Source of the DNA: an uncultured Clostridia bacterium
GTDB taxonomy: Bacteria; Bacillota; Clostridia; Christensenellales; Aristaeellaceae
Direction: 5' to 3'
Assembly: GCA_934663595.1 (NCBI GenBank)
Contig: CAKUKM010000046.1
Location: 1 to 14,126 of the forward strand
Length of the DNA: 14,126 bases
The position numbers and the translations under genes were made by a program. The notes under the pieces were generated by a model. That model saw only the letters and a list, made by a program, of their open reading frames with translations. It was not told the DNA's origin and searched no databases. This document shows positions 1-6,486 of this stretch, one piece after another; position 1 is the stretch's first letter, and each line of letters starts with the position of its first letter.

Positions 1-18
1 TCCTAGCGGAGACTGGTA

Positions 19-56
19 GGGGTGGTAGTGGCGGGGGAGCTTGCTCCCCCGTCCAC
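19..56 (+). repeat. Intergenic hairpin repeat, copy 1
   Basis: A GGGGTGGTA flank (19-27) runs into a hairpin. The left arm starts GTGGCGGGGGAG (28-39), the loop is CTTG (40-43), and the right arm (44-56) closes with one bulged T. The flank and hairpin reappear in opposite orientation at 9752-9788 behind divIB, with different but still paired bases near the loop. In both places the element lies just 3' of a gene and is read by that gene's transcript from the same side. No T-run follows, so it does not look like a classical terminator. The window starts 18 bases upstream, so the outer boundary is unknown. Confidence 0.6.
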
Positions 57-58
57 AA

Positions 59-86
59 GCTTGTCAAAAAGACTTTTTTGACAAGC
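59..86. terminator. Perfect 12-bp hairpin 3' of lexA, possible terminator
   Basis: Bases 59-70 and 75-86 form a perfect 12-bp stem with the loop GACT. It lies nine bases past the lexA stop. Read on the plus strand it is followed after two bases by CTTTTTG, which would suit an incoming plus-strand gene outside the window. Read on the minus strand no T-run follows the stem, but the 3' arm itself starts with T5. It may therefore act as a two-way terminator or as an mRNA 3'-end stabiliser. Its direction of action is an inference. Confidence 0.5.
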
Positions 87-95
87 GCTTTTTGT

Positions 96-695
96 TTAAT
101 CCATATGGCGGAATAGATCGGTGACCTTGCCGAGAATCGCGACCTCGTCGGCATAGAACGGCTCCATCGTCGGGTTCTCCGGCTGCAGGCGCACGCGGCC
201 GTCTTCATAGAAGATGCGCTTGACGGTGGCCTCGTCGTCGATCATTGCGACGGCAATTTCGCCGTTTTCGATCGTTTCCTGCCGGCGCACGACCAGTATG
301 TCGCCATCGAAAATGCCCGCGCCGATCATGCTTTCGCCCTGCACGCGCAGGCAGAACAGCTCGTCCGACCCCACCAGCGATTGCGGCAGCACCAGATAAT
401 CCTCGATATTCTCAATTGCCAGAATCGGCTGGCCCGCCGTTACGCGGCCGACGAGCGGAATGCTGCGCCCGCGCGCGAGCGTGCCGTCGATCACCTCCAG
501 CGCGCGCGGCTTCGTGGAATCGCGGCGAATCAGGCCCTGTTCCTCCAGATGATTCAGATGCGCGTGCACTGTCGACGTCGATTTCAAACCCACCGCCGTG
601 CAGATTTCGCGCACCGACGGCGGATAGCCCTTCAGTTCAATCTCCTGCTTGATGAAGTCCAGTATCTTCTGCTGGTTCTGCTTCGGATCTCGCAT
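96..695 (-). CDS. lexA: LexA, SOS-response transcriptional repressor and autoprotease
   Basis: This is a 199-residue LexA, the usual family length. Residues 1-65 form the winged helix-turn-helix DNA-binding domain, with the typical PPSVREI and the recognition-helix run STSTVHAHL. The S24 peptidase domain follows. The self-cleavage site Ala-Gly is at about 87-88 (VTAGQP), the catalytic Ser is in GESM (Ser122) and the catalytic Lys in ATVKR (Lys159). All key residues are present, so the protein should be functional. It represses SOS genes until RecA filaments on single-stranded DNA trigger its cleavage. The ATG start is supported by AAAGGAGATGG eight to ten bases upstream. It is transcribed away from the dcw operon, from a promoter carrying a LexA box, which indicates autoregulation. 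Confidence 0.97.
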   Translation of the reverse strand: MRDPKQNQQKILDFIKQEIELKGYPPSVREICTAVGLKSTSTVHAHLNHLEEQGLIRRDSTKPRALEVIDGTLARGRSIPLVGRVTAGQPILAIENIEDYLVLPQSLVGSDELFCLRVQGESMIGAGIFDGDILVVRRQETIENGEIAVAMIDDEATVKRIFYEDGRVRLQPENPTMEPFYADEVAILGKVTDLFRHMD

Positions 696-724
696 GAAAC
701 CATCTCCTTTGCTTGCTGATTTCC

Positions 725-753
725 ATTATACCACGTTTCTCGGCCAAAATCAA
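725..753 (-). promoter_or_regulatory. lexA promoter (sigmaA type)
   Basis: On the minus strand there is a perfect TATAAT (725-730) and a TTGATT -35 (748-753, four of six consensus bases) with 17-bp spacing. The predicted start point lies about 20 bases upstream of the lexA ribosome binding site, so the leader is short. The -35 overlaps the LexA box, which explains repression by occlusion. Confidence 0.8.
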
Positions 754-764
754 ACGTCTGTTCG
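751..764 (-). promoter_or_regulatory. LexA box (SOS operator)
   Basis: Read on the minus strand the site is CGAAC-AGAC-GTTTG. This matches the Bacillus/Firmicute SOS box CGAAC-N4-GTTCG with one mismatch in the second half-site. It overlaps the -35 region of the lexA promoter, the expected position for autorepression. It ends 85 bases before the mraZ -10, so control of mraZ through this site is less likely. Confidence 0.8.
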
Positions 765-814
765 AACACCAGACGGCGATTCATGTTAGAAATTCCGAAA
801 AAGTGAAAAAACTC

Positions 815-848
815 GTGTCAGAAACTAGCAAATTGTGTCTGAGTGTGG
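815..848 (+). promoter_or_regulatory. Candidate MraZ operator (phased GTG repeats)
   Basis: GTGTCAGA (815-822) and GTGTCTGA (835-842) are 20 bases apart, and a further GTGTGG (843-848) carries a GTGG at 845, ten bases after the GTG at 835. MraZ proteins are known to bind short direct repeats spaced at about 10 bp upstream of mraZ, such as TGGG or AAAGTG types. The phasing on one helical face and the position overlapping the mraZ promoter fit that model. The exact motif differs from described ones, so this is an inference. Confidence 0.4.
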
Positions 849-854
849 TATAAT
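826..854 (+). promoter_or_regulatory. mraZ / dcw operon promoter
   Basis: A perfect TATAAT (849-854) is preceded by TGG (846-848), giving an extended -10. The -35 position at 17-bp spacing (826-831, TAGCAA) is poor, which fits an extended -10 promoter. It lies 35 bases upstream of the mraZ ATG and is the only promoter seen for the genes up to divIB. Confidence 0.75.
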
Positions 855-889
855 GTGGCGGAGACTGCTGATTGGAGGAGGTGAGACGG

Positions 890-1375
890 ATGGCGCAGGC
901 TGAATTTTCGGGAACGTATTCGCATAATATTGATCCCAAGGGCAGGGTGACCATACCGTCCGCCTACCGCGAGGCGCTGGGGGAGCGGTTCACGCTGGGC
1001 GTGAACAACGATTTCACGGCGCTGGCGCTGTATCCGGAGGCGGAATGGAAGCTGATCAGCGAACGGCTGAAGCAGATTCCCATCAGCGACGCGCGCGGCA
1101 TGAAATATGTGCGCCTGATCAATGCGTTTTCGTATCCGAATCAGGAAACGGACGGGCAGGGGCGCGTGCTGCTGCCGCAGCTGATGCGCCAGAAGGCGGG
1201 CATGGATCGCGCGATCTGCTTCGTCGGCGTGGGGCGTTATCTGGAAATCTGGGATGAACGCAGATTTATGGAGACCACCGCGAAGGACGAAGAGGGCTTC
1301 GACGCGCTGATGGACTATGTCAACGACCGCTATTTCGGCAGGATCGAGGTTCTGAATGAGAATCGGGAGGAATAG
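890..1375 (+). CDS. mraZ: MraZ, dcw operon transcriptional regulator
   Basis: MraZ is a SpoVT/AbrB-like protein that forms rings and represses its own operon by binding repeats in the promoter. From the ATG at 890 the product has 161 residues, slightly longer than the usual 140-150. Both signature motifs are visible: DPKGRVTIP (15-23) and the degenerate second copy DGQGRVLLP (88-96). The C-terminal extension is acidic and polar. The start is fixed by GGAGGAGGTGAG at 874-884. The in-frame TTG at 872 would lie inside that ribosome binding site and is rejected. It is the first gene of the dcw operon and the next gene starts four bases after its stop. rsmH, normally next, is missing. Confidence 0.95.
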   Translation: MAQAEFSGTYSHNIDPKGRVTIPSAYREALGERFTLGVNNDFTALALYPEAEWKLISERLKQIPISDARGMKYVRLINAFSYPNQETDGQGRVLLPQLMRQKAGMDRAICFVGVGRYLEIWDERRFMETTAKDEEGFDALMDYVNDRYFGRIEVLNENREE

Positions 1376-1379
1376 AGAT

Positions 1380-1733
1380 ATGAACGGGTCGACAAAGCGC
1401 GAAAGGGAGAAATTGCTCTCGCGGGCGATGATGATTCTTGCGGCGCTGGTGCTGATTGCGGGATTGATATTCCAGATCTCGATGCGCGCGCGGGTCAGCG
1501 CCCAGTCCAAGGAGATTGCCAGCGTTCAGCGCCAGATTCAAACGCTGAATGCCGACATCATGAACCTGAACCTCTGCATTAACCAGAGCCACAACCTGGA
1601 GGCGATCGCGGCGCGCGCCGCGGCGCTGGGAATGGAAAAGATCGACGAATCGCGCGTGCGCGTAGTATCGCTCTATGCGCCCGCAACGGACACTTCCGCG
1701 CAGACCGTCGCAGTGCCGGCGGATAGAAATTAA
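1380..1733 (+). CDS. ftsL: FtsL-like septum formation initiator, single-pass membrane protein
   Basis: This small protein of 117 residues has a basic cytoplasmic N-terminus (1-14), one transmembrane helix (about 15-35, rich in Ala, Leu and Ile) and an outward region predicted to be coiled coil (about 37-75, with the heptad-like run SKEIASVQRQIQ). The tail is loose and polar. FtsL-family proteins form the FtsL-DivIC-DivIB complex that activates FtsW-FtsI at the septum. Sequence conservation in the family is very low, so the call rests on topology and on position directly before the class B PBP. GGGAGG at 1365-1370 supports the ATG at 1380. An upstream in-frame start at 1356 lies within mraZ and has no ribosome binding site. 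Confidence 0.82.
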   Translation: MNGSTKREREKLLSRAMMILAALVLIAGLIFQISMRARVSAQSKEIASVQRQIQTLNADIMNLNLCINQSHNLEAIAARAAALGMEKIDESRVRVVSLYAPATDTSAQTVAVPADRN

Positions 1734-1765
1734 GCTTTCTATCAATCAGGCGGGGAGGGATGCGC

Positions 1766-3889
1766 ATGGTTCTGACAGGGCCTGTGATCCGTCGCCGCCT
1801 TGCCGTATGCATGCTGGCGTTTCTTGTGCTGTTTCTGGGGCTGCTGGCGCGGCTGTTTGTGCTTCAGGGCGTTCAGGCAGAGTCGCTGCAGCGGCGCGCG
1901 CAGGCGCAATGGACCAGCGAAAGCGCCATTCGCCCCACGCGCGGCGAAATTCTCGATCGAAACGGCGCGGTGCTCGCCCAGAGCGCGACGGCCTATACCG
2001 TGTGCGCAAGCCCGAGGCAGATCGCGGACGCGGGGGCGTTTTCCGAGCTGCTGGCGCCGATACTGGACATGGATGCGGCGAGCATTCAGAAGAAGGTCGC
2101 GGATACGTCGAAGGGCGGCGTAACGATTAAGCGGCAGGTCTCGCGCGAGACGGCGCAGCAGCTGCGCGTGCTCTTAAGCGAGCACAAAAAGGCGGGATCG
2201 AAGGCGCTGAACGGCCTGTACCTCGAGGAGGAGAGCAAGCGCTATTACCCGATGGGCGCGTTTGCGTGTCAGCTGATCGGGCTGACCACGATCGACGGCG
2301 TGGGCCAGGCGGGGCTGGAAAGCGCGCTGGACAATTATCTGGCCGGCAAAAACGGCCGCGTGCTCGGCGAGATCGACGGCAAGGGTCGCCCGCTCTCCTA
2401 CGGCGCGAGCGAATACGTGCCCGCGGTGGACGGCGGCAGCGTGAAGCTCACGATCGACGCTTCGATTCAGAGCTTCTGCGAAACGGCGGCGCGCGAGGCG
2501 CTGAGCGTGAACAAGGCCAAAGCCGTTCGGATTCTGGCGATGAATCCCAAGACCGGCGAGATCCTCGCCATGGTCAATAAGCCGGACTTTGATTTGAACG
2601 ATCCGCCGCGCAGCGACGTTTCCACGCTGACCGACCGCATGCGCAACCGGATATTGACCGACGCCTACGAGCCGGGCTCGACCTTCAAGATTCTGACCGC
2701 CGCCTCGGCGCTCGATTCGGGCGTGGTGTCGGTGGGCGAGGGGTTTTACTGCTCGGGCTCCACGCACGTGGACGGCAGCCGCGTTCGCTGCTGGGGCAAG
2801 CCCCACGGCGCGGAGACGTTCGCGCAGGCGCTGGAGAATTCGTGCAATCCGGTATTTGTGGAAATGGGCCTGCGGCTGGGCGCGGAGCGATTCTATGATT
2901 ATCTGGACGCGTTCGGCATCGGATCGGCCACGGGCGTGGACATTCCGGGCGAGGCCGGCGGCATCGTAATTGCCGAAAAGAACGTAAAGCGCGTGGATCT
3001 GGCGCGCATCGGCTTCGGCCAGTCGGTCGCGGTCACGCCGATTCAGCTTTTAACGGCGGCGTGCGCGGCGATCAACGGCGGCAATCGCATGCGGCCGTAC
3101 GTCGTTTCCGAAATTACGGACGGGAGCGGCAATGTGATTGAAAAGACGGAGCCGAAGGTGGTCGCGCACCCGATTAAGCCCGAAACCAGCGCCACGATGC
3201 GCCGATTGCTCGAGGGCGTGGTCGAAAACGGCGGCGGAAAAAATGCGCGCATTTCCGGCTATCGCATCGGCGGCAAGACCGGCACCGCGCAGGTTTATGT
3301 AAACGGCGTGGTCACGGACGACATGCACATCGGCTCGTTTCTCGGCTTCGCGCCGGCAGACGATCCGCAGCTTGCGGTGCTCGTGATCGTGGATGAAGCG
3401 AGCGTGCCGGTGGATTTCGGCAGCCAGACCGCCGCGCCGTTCGCGCGCGACATTTTCCAGAAGGCGCTGCCCTATTTGGGAATTGCGCCGGACACGGGCG
3501 AGGAAGCGCCCCGCGAGGTTTCGGTTCCGGACGTGACCGATATGACGGTTGCGGACGCGAAGAGCGCGATGCGGGAGGCGAACCTGAGCTGCGTGTTCGA
3601 CGGAAGCGGCGAGCGCGTGGTGAGCCAGCTGCCCGCGCCGGGCGCAAAGCTGTCCGAGGGCGCGCTGGTGATGCTGTATGTGGATAAGAGAACGCCTGCG
3701 GAGGAGAACGATCGCGTTCGCGTGCCGGACGTGACGGGGCTTTCCGTGCTGGAGGCGAACCGGCTGCTTGGCAGCTACGGCCTGAGGATGCAGGTCGAGG
3801 GCGGCGGCATTGCGATATCGCAGTTGCCCGCCGCGGAGGAAGAGGTCTATCCGACCGCCGTGATCACGGTGACATTTGCCGAGCCGTGA
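1766..3889 (+). CDS. ftsI: FtsI/PbpB-type class B penicillin-binding protein with two PASTA domains
   Basis: This septal DD-transpeptidase cross-links peptidoglycan made by FtsW. From the ATG at 1766 it has 707 residues: a short cytoplasmic tail, one transmembrane anchor (about 13-32), a PBP dimerisation domain (with RGEILDRNG near 60-68), a transpeptidase domain, and two C-terminal PASTA repeats (about 584-641 and 650-706, each opening with VPDVT). The catalytic motifs are intact: STFK (nucleophile Ser305), SCN (359-361) and KTGTA (504-508). Two PASTA domains resemble B. subtilis PbpB rather than sporulation SpoVD, which has one. The AGG of GGGGAGGG (1752-1759) sits 7 bases before 1766 but only 1 base before the in-frame ATG at 1760, so 1766 is preferred. 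Only one class B PBP is present, where Bacillus has pbpB and spoVD side by side. Confidence 0.95.
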   Translation: MVLTGPVIRRRLAVCMLAFLVLFLGLLARLFVLQGVQAESLQRRAQAQWTSESAIRPTRGEILDRNGAVLAQSATAYTVCASPRQIADAGAFSELLAPILDMDAASIQKKVADTSKGGVTIKRQVSRETAQQLRVLLSEHKKAGSKALNGLYLEEESKRYYPMGAFACQLIGLTTIDGVGQAGLESALDNYLAGKNGRVLGEIDGKGRPLSYGASEYVPAVDGGSVKLTIDASIQSFCETAAREALSVNKAKAVRILAMNPKTGEILAMVNKPDFDLNDPPRSDVSTLTDRMRNRILTDAYEPGSTFKILTAASALDSGVVSVGEGFYCSGSTHVDGSRVRCWGKPHGAETFAQALENSCNPVFVEMGLRLGAERFYDYLDAFGIGSATGVDIPGEAGGIVIAEKNVKRVDLARIGFGQSVAVTPIQLLTAACAAINGGNRMRPYVVSEITDGSGNVIEKTEPKVVAHPIKPETSATMRRLLEGVVENGGGKNARISGYRIGGKTGTAQVYVNGVVTDDMHIGSFLGFAPADDPQLAVLVIVDEASVPVDFGSQTAAPFARDIFQKALPYLGIAPDTGEEAPREVSVPDVTDMTVADAKSAMREANLSCVFDGSGERVVSQLPAPGAKLSEGALVMLYVDKRTPAEENDRVRVPDVTGLSVLEANRLLGSYGLRMQVEGGGIAISQLPAAEEEVYPTAVITVTFAEP

Positions 3890-3926
3890 TGCGCGCGCAC
3901 AAATATGCTATACAGGGGGATGCCCG

Positions 3927-5384
3927 ATGAAGCTCAAGGTATTGGCAGCGAGTCTGCCCGGCAGGGTTCGCCTGATCGGCGACGGAGAGGTTCAGATCAG
4001 CTCAGTTTTCGATGATTCCCGAAAGGTGAAGGCGGGCGCGCTGTTTGCGTGTACGCCGGGCCTGAAGGTCGACGGCCACAGCTTCGCGCCGCAGGCGGTG
4101 GAGAAGGGCGCGGCGGCGCTGCTGGTGGAGCGCGAGCTGCCGATCGACGTTCCGCAGATCGTGGTCGAGGACGTGCGAACGGCGCTGTCCTATGCGGCGG
4201 CCAAGTTTTACGGCCATCCCGCCATGCGCGTGCGGCTGATCGGCATTACCGGAACGAAGGGCAAGACCACCACGAGCTTCCTTCTGAAGTCGATCTTCGA
4301 GGAGGCGGGCCATAAGGTGGGCCTGATCGGCACCGTGTGCTCGATGATCGGCGACGAGGCGATTCCGTCCGAGCTGACCACGCCGGACCCGATCGAGACG
4401 CAGGCGCTTTTGAAGAGAATGGCGGACGCGGGCTGCGAATTCGTGATCATGGAGGTTTCCGCGCACGCGCTGGATATGCATCGCCTGGCGGGCATGAAGT
4501 TCGAGGTTGGCGCGTTCAGCAATTTCTCGCAGGACCATTTGGATTATTTCAAGGATATGGATGCGTATTTCGCGGCGAAAATGCGGTTTTTTGAGCCGGA
4601 AATGGTCGAGAATATCGTATACAACGTCGACGACGAGCATGTCGCGCGCGGCATCAAGGCGCTCGGGCGCGAGGCGCTGCGCGTGGGCATTCGCGAAAGC
4701 AGCGACGTTTACGCCAACGATATCGAGATCGCGGAGCGCGGAAGCTCGTTTTTGATGACCTGGCACAAGCGCTTCCGGCAGCCGGTTTCGCTGAAGCTCG
4801 CGGGCATTTTCAATGTCTACAATGCGCTGCTGGCGGCGGGCGTTGCGATTTGCGCGGGCATTTCGCCCGAGGCGATTCGCCGCGGCCTGGAGGACGTGCG
4901 CGCCGTGCCGGGCAGAATTGAGCTGCTCGATACCGGAACGCCGTATCGCGTGATTCTGGATTACGCGCATTCGCCGGACAGCCTGGAGAACATCTTAAAG
5001 GCGGTGCGCCAGACGGCGAAGGGCCGCATGATCGCGCTGTTTGGCTGCGGCGGCAATCGCGATGCGGCGAAGCGCCCGATCATGGGCGAAATCGCGGGCG
5101 AGCTCGCGGACTACTGCATTTTAACCAGCGACAATCCGCGCAACGAGGACCCGATGGACATTCTCCGCGCGATCGAGGAGGGCATTCGCCCCACGGGCTG
5201 CGAGTATATCGTAATTGAGAACCGCCGCGAGGCGATCAAATACGCGCTTCAGCATGCACAGCCGAGCGACGTGATCATTCTGGCCGGCAAGGGGCACGAG
5301 ACGTATCAGGAAATCTGCGGCGTAAAGCACCCGTTTGACGAAAAGATCGTCGTGCGCGAGCTGCTCAGGGAGCTCATGGATTGA
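3927..5384 (+). CDS. murE: MurE, UDP-MurNAc-tripeptide synthetase (meso-DAP type)
   Basis: MurE adds the third stem-peptide residue to UDP-MurNAc-L-Ala-D-Glu using ATP, in the cytoplasm. The 485-residue product has the Mur ligase three-domain layout. The P-loop GTKGKTTT is at 109-116. The Lys expected to be carbamylated lies in YFAAKMRFF (Lys218). HSPDSLENIL is near 349-358. The DNPR motif at 402-405 is the family marker for meso-diaminopimelate, where lysine-adding enzymes differ. GKGHE near 454-458 is also present. The start is set by AGGGGGA (3914-3920), seven bases ahead of ATG 3927. An upstream in-frame TTG inside ftsI has no support. The intergenic gap to ftsI is 37 bases. murF, which often follows, is not here. 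Confidence 0.97.
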   Translation: MKLKVLAASLPGRVRLIGDGEVQISSVFDDSRKVKAGALFACTPGLKVDGHSFAPQAVEKGAAALLVERELPIDVPQIVVEDVRTALSYAAAKFYGHPAMRVRLIGITGTKGKTTTSFLLKSIFEEAGHKVGLIGTVCSMIGDEAIPSELTTPDPIETQALLKRMADAGCEFVIMEVSAHALDMHRLAGMKFEVGAFSNFSQDHLDYFKDMDAYFAAKMRFFEPEMVENIVYNVDDEHVARGIKALGREALRVGIRESSDVYANDIEIAERGSSFLMTWHKRFRQPVSLKLAGIFNVYNALLAAGVAICAGISPEAIRRGLEDVRAVPGRIELLDTGTPYRVILDYAHSPDSLENILKAVRQTAKGRMIALFGCGGNRDAAKRPIMGEIAGELADYCILTSDNPRNEDPMDILRAIEEGIRPTGCEYIVIENRREAIKYALQHAQPSDVIILAGKGHETYQEICGVKHPFDEKIVVRELLRELMD

Positions 5385-5406
5385 TTTTTACTGGAGGCAA
5401 TAGAAG

Positions 5407-6417
5407 ATGCAAAGGTTGATTTGGACGGTACTGGCCGCGTTTGCGATGGCGATGGTGCTCGGCCCGCGGATGATTGTCTGGCTGAAAAAGCTGAAATTCG
5501 GGCAGACGATTTACGAGCTCGAGCCGGATTCCAACAAGAAAAAGCAGGGCACGCCCACGATGGGCGGCATGATCTTCGCGATTCCCGCGGTGATCGCCGC
5601 TGCGGCGTTCGCCTATAACGACACGCGGTTTGATTTCCTTCTGATCATCCTTGTCTGCGCGATCGGCTTCGGCGCGGTCGGCTTTGTGGACGATTTCATC
5701 AAGGTCAAGCTCAAGCGCTCGCTGGGGCTCACGCCGAAGCAGAAGCTGATTCCGCAGATCGTGCTGGCGGCGGCGCTGAGCGTGTGGGCGTATCTGAATC
5801 CCGCGATCGGCTCGAAATGGACGGTGCCGTTCTTCCGTGCGGAATGGGATCTGGGAATTGCCTTCATTCCGGTAATGGTGTTCGTGCTGGTGGGCACGGT
5901 GAATTCGGCGAACCTGCTGGACGGCCTGGACGGGCTGTGCGGCGGCTGCTCGCTGATTGATTACGCCACGTTCGCGCTGATTGCAATCGCGATGGCGGCG
6001 GGCGACGGCGCGAATCGGTCAAACCTGATGAACGTCGCGATCTTTGCCTGCGCGATGGCGGGCGCGCTGATGGGCTTTCTGCGGTTCAACGCGCATCCGG
6101 CGCGGGTGTTCATGGGCGACGTCGGCTCGTTCTTCGTCGGCGGCGGACTGGCGGGAATCGCGCTGGTGACGCGGCTTTCGCTGCTTCTGCCGATCGTCGC
6201 GCTGGCGATGTTCATGTCCAGCCTTTCGGACATCATTCAGATTTCGCACTTCAAGCGCACGCGCAAAAAGACCGGAACGGGTCAGCGCGTGTTCCGCATG
6301 GCGCCGATGCACTATCATTTCGTGCTGGGCGGCATGGCGGAGACGCATGTGGTGAATATGTATGTCATTACCACGGTCATCCTCTGCCTGATTGCGCTGA
6401 TTGGCTTTGTGGCATAG
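5407..6417 (+). CDS. mraY: MraY, phospho-MurNAc-pentapeptide translocase
   Basis: MraY transfers phospho-MurNAc-pentapeptide from UDP to undecaprenyl phosphate, producing lipid I at the inner leaflet. The 336 residues hold about ten hydrophobic helices. Visible signatures are KKQGTPTMGG (45-54), VDDFIK (94-99, the Mg-binding Asp pair), NLLDGLDGL (169-177) and FMGDVGSF (235-242, with the catalytic Asp). The histidine loop reads MAPMHYHF (298-305). The usual form is HHH followed by aromatic and Glu, so a central His is replaced by Tyr and the following Glu by Val. GGAGG at 5393-5397 supports the ATG nine bases later. It sits directly between murE and murD as in B. subtilis. Confidence 0.97.
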   Translation: MQRLIWTVLAAFAMAMVLGPRMIVWLKKLKFGQTIYELEPDSNKKKQGTPTMGGMIFAIPAVIAAAAFAYNDTRFDFLLIILVCAIGFGAVGFVDDFIKVKLKRSLGLTPKQKLIPQIVLAAALSVWAYLNPAIGSKWTVPFFRAEWDLGIAFIPVMVFVLVGTVNSANLLDGLDGLCGGCSLIDYATFALIAIAMAAGDGANRSNLMNVAIFACAMAGALMGFLRFNAHPARVFMGDVGSFFVGGGLAGIALVTRLSLLLPIVALAMFMSSLSDIIQISHFKRTRKKTGTGQRVFRMAPMHYHFVLGGMAETHVVNMYVITTVILCLIALIGFVA

Positions 6418-6432
6418 AGAAACGACCGAAAG

Positions 6433-6459
6433 CAGGTGGCCGCAATGCGCGACCACCTG
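6433..6459 (+). other. Hairpin in the mraY-murD gap
   Basis: CAGGTGG (6433-6439) and CCACCTG (6453-6459) form a perfect 7-bp stem. Inside it CGC (6441-6443) and GCG (6447-6449) can add an inner 3-bp helix. It is followed by an AT-rich stretch, not a T-run, so it is unlikely to stop transcription. It lies in the only sizeable gap (69 bases) within the mraZ-divIB operon. A role in mRNA processing or stability is possible but is not shown. Confidence 0.5.
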
Positions 6460-6486
6460 AAATTCATAATTCGGGAGGGAAGAAAG

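Noticed and set aside
32..51. GC-rich hairpin as a terminator for lexA
   Set aside because: No T-run follows it in either direction. It is better described as part of the repeated module.
759..768. Perfect palindrome TGTTCGAACA as a second LexA box
   Set aside because: It lacks the four-base spacer of the Firmicute box, and it is part of the real box at 751-764 plus chance symmetry.
872..889. Upstream TTG start for mraZ
   Set aside because: The codons lie on the GGAGGAGG ribosome binding site, so ATG 890 is the start.
818..1510. Minus-strand 230-codon open frame over mraZ and ftsL
   Set aside because: It covers two convincing genes and their promoter, and shows no motif or initiation signal.
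3876..3926. N-terminal extension of murE into ftsI
   Set aside because: It has no ribosome binding site and the sequence overlaps the end of ftsI. AGGGGGA before ATG 3927 decides the start.
4002..4970. Minus-strand 322-codon open frame
   Set aside because: Antisense shadow of murE, with the same mirrored composition and no recognisable motif.
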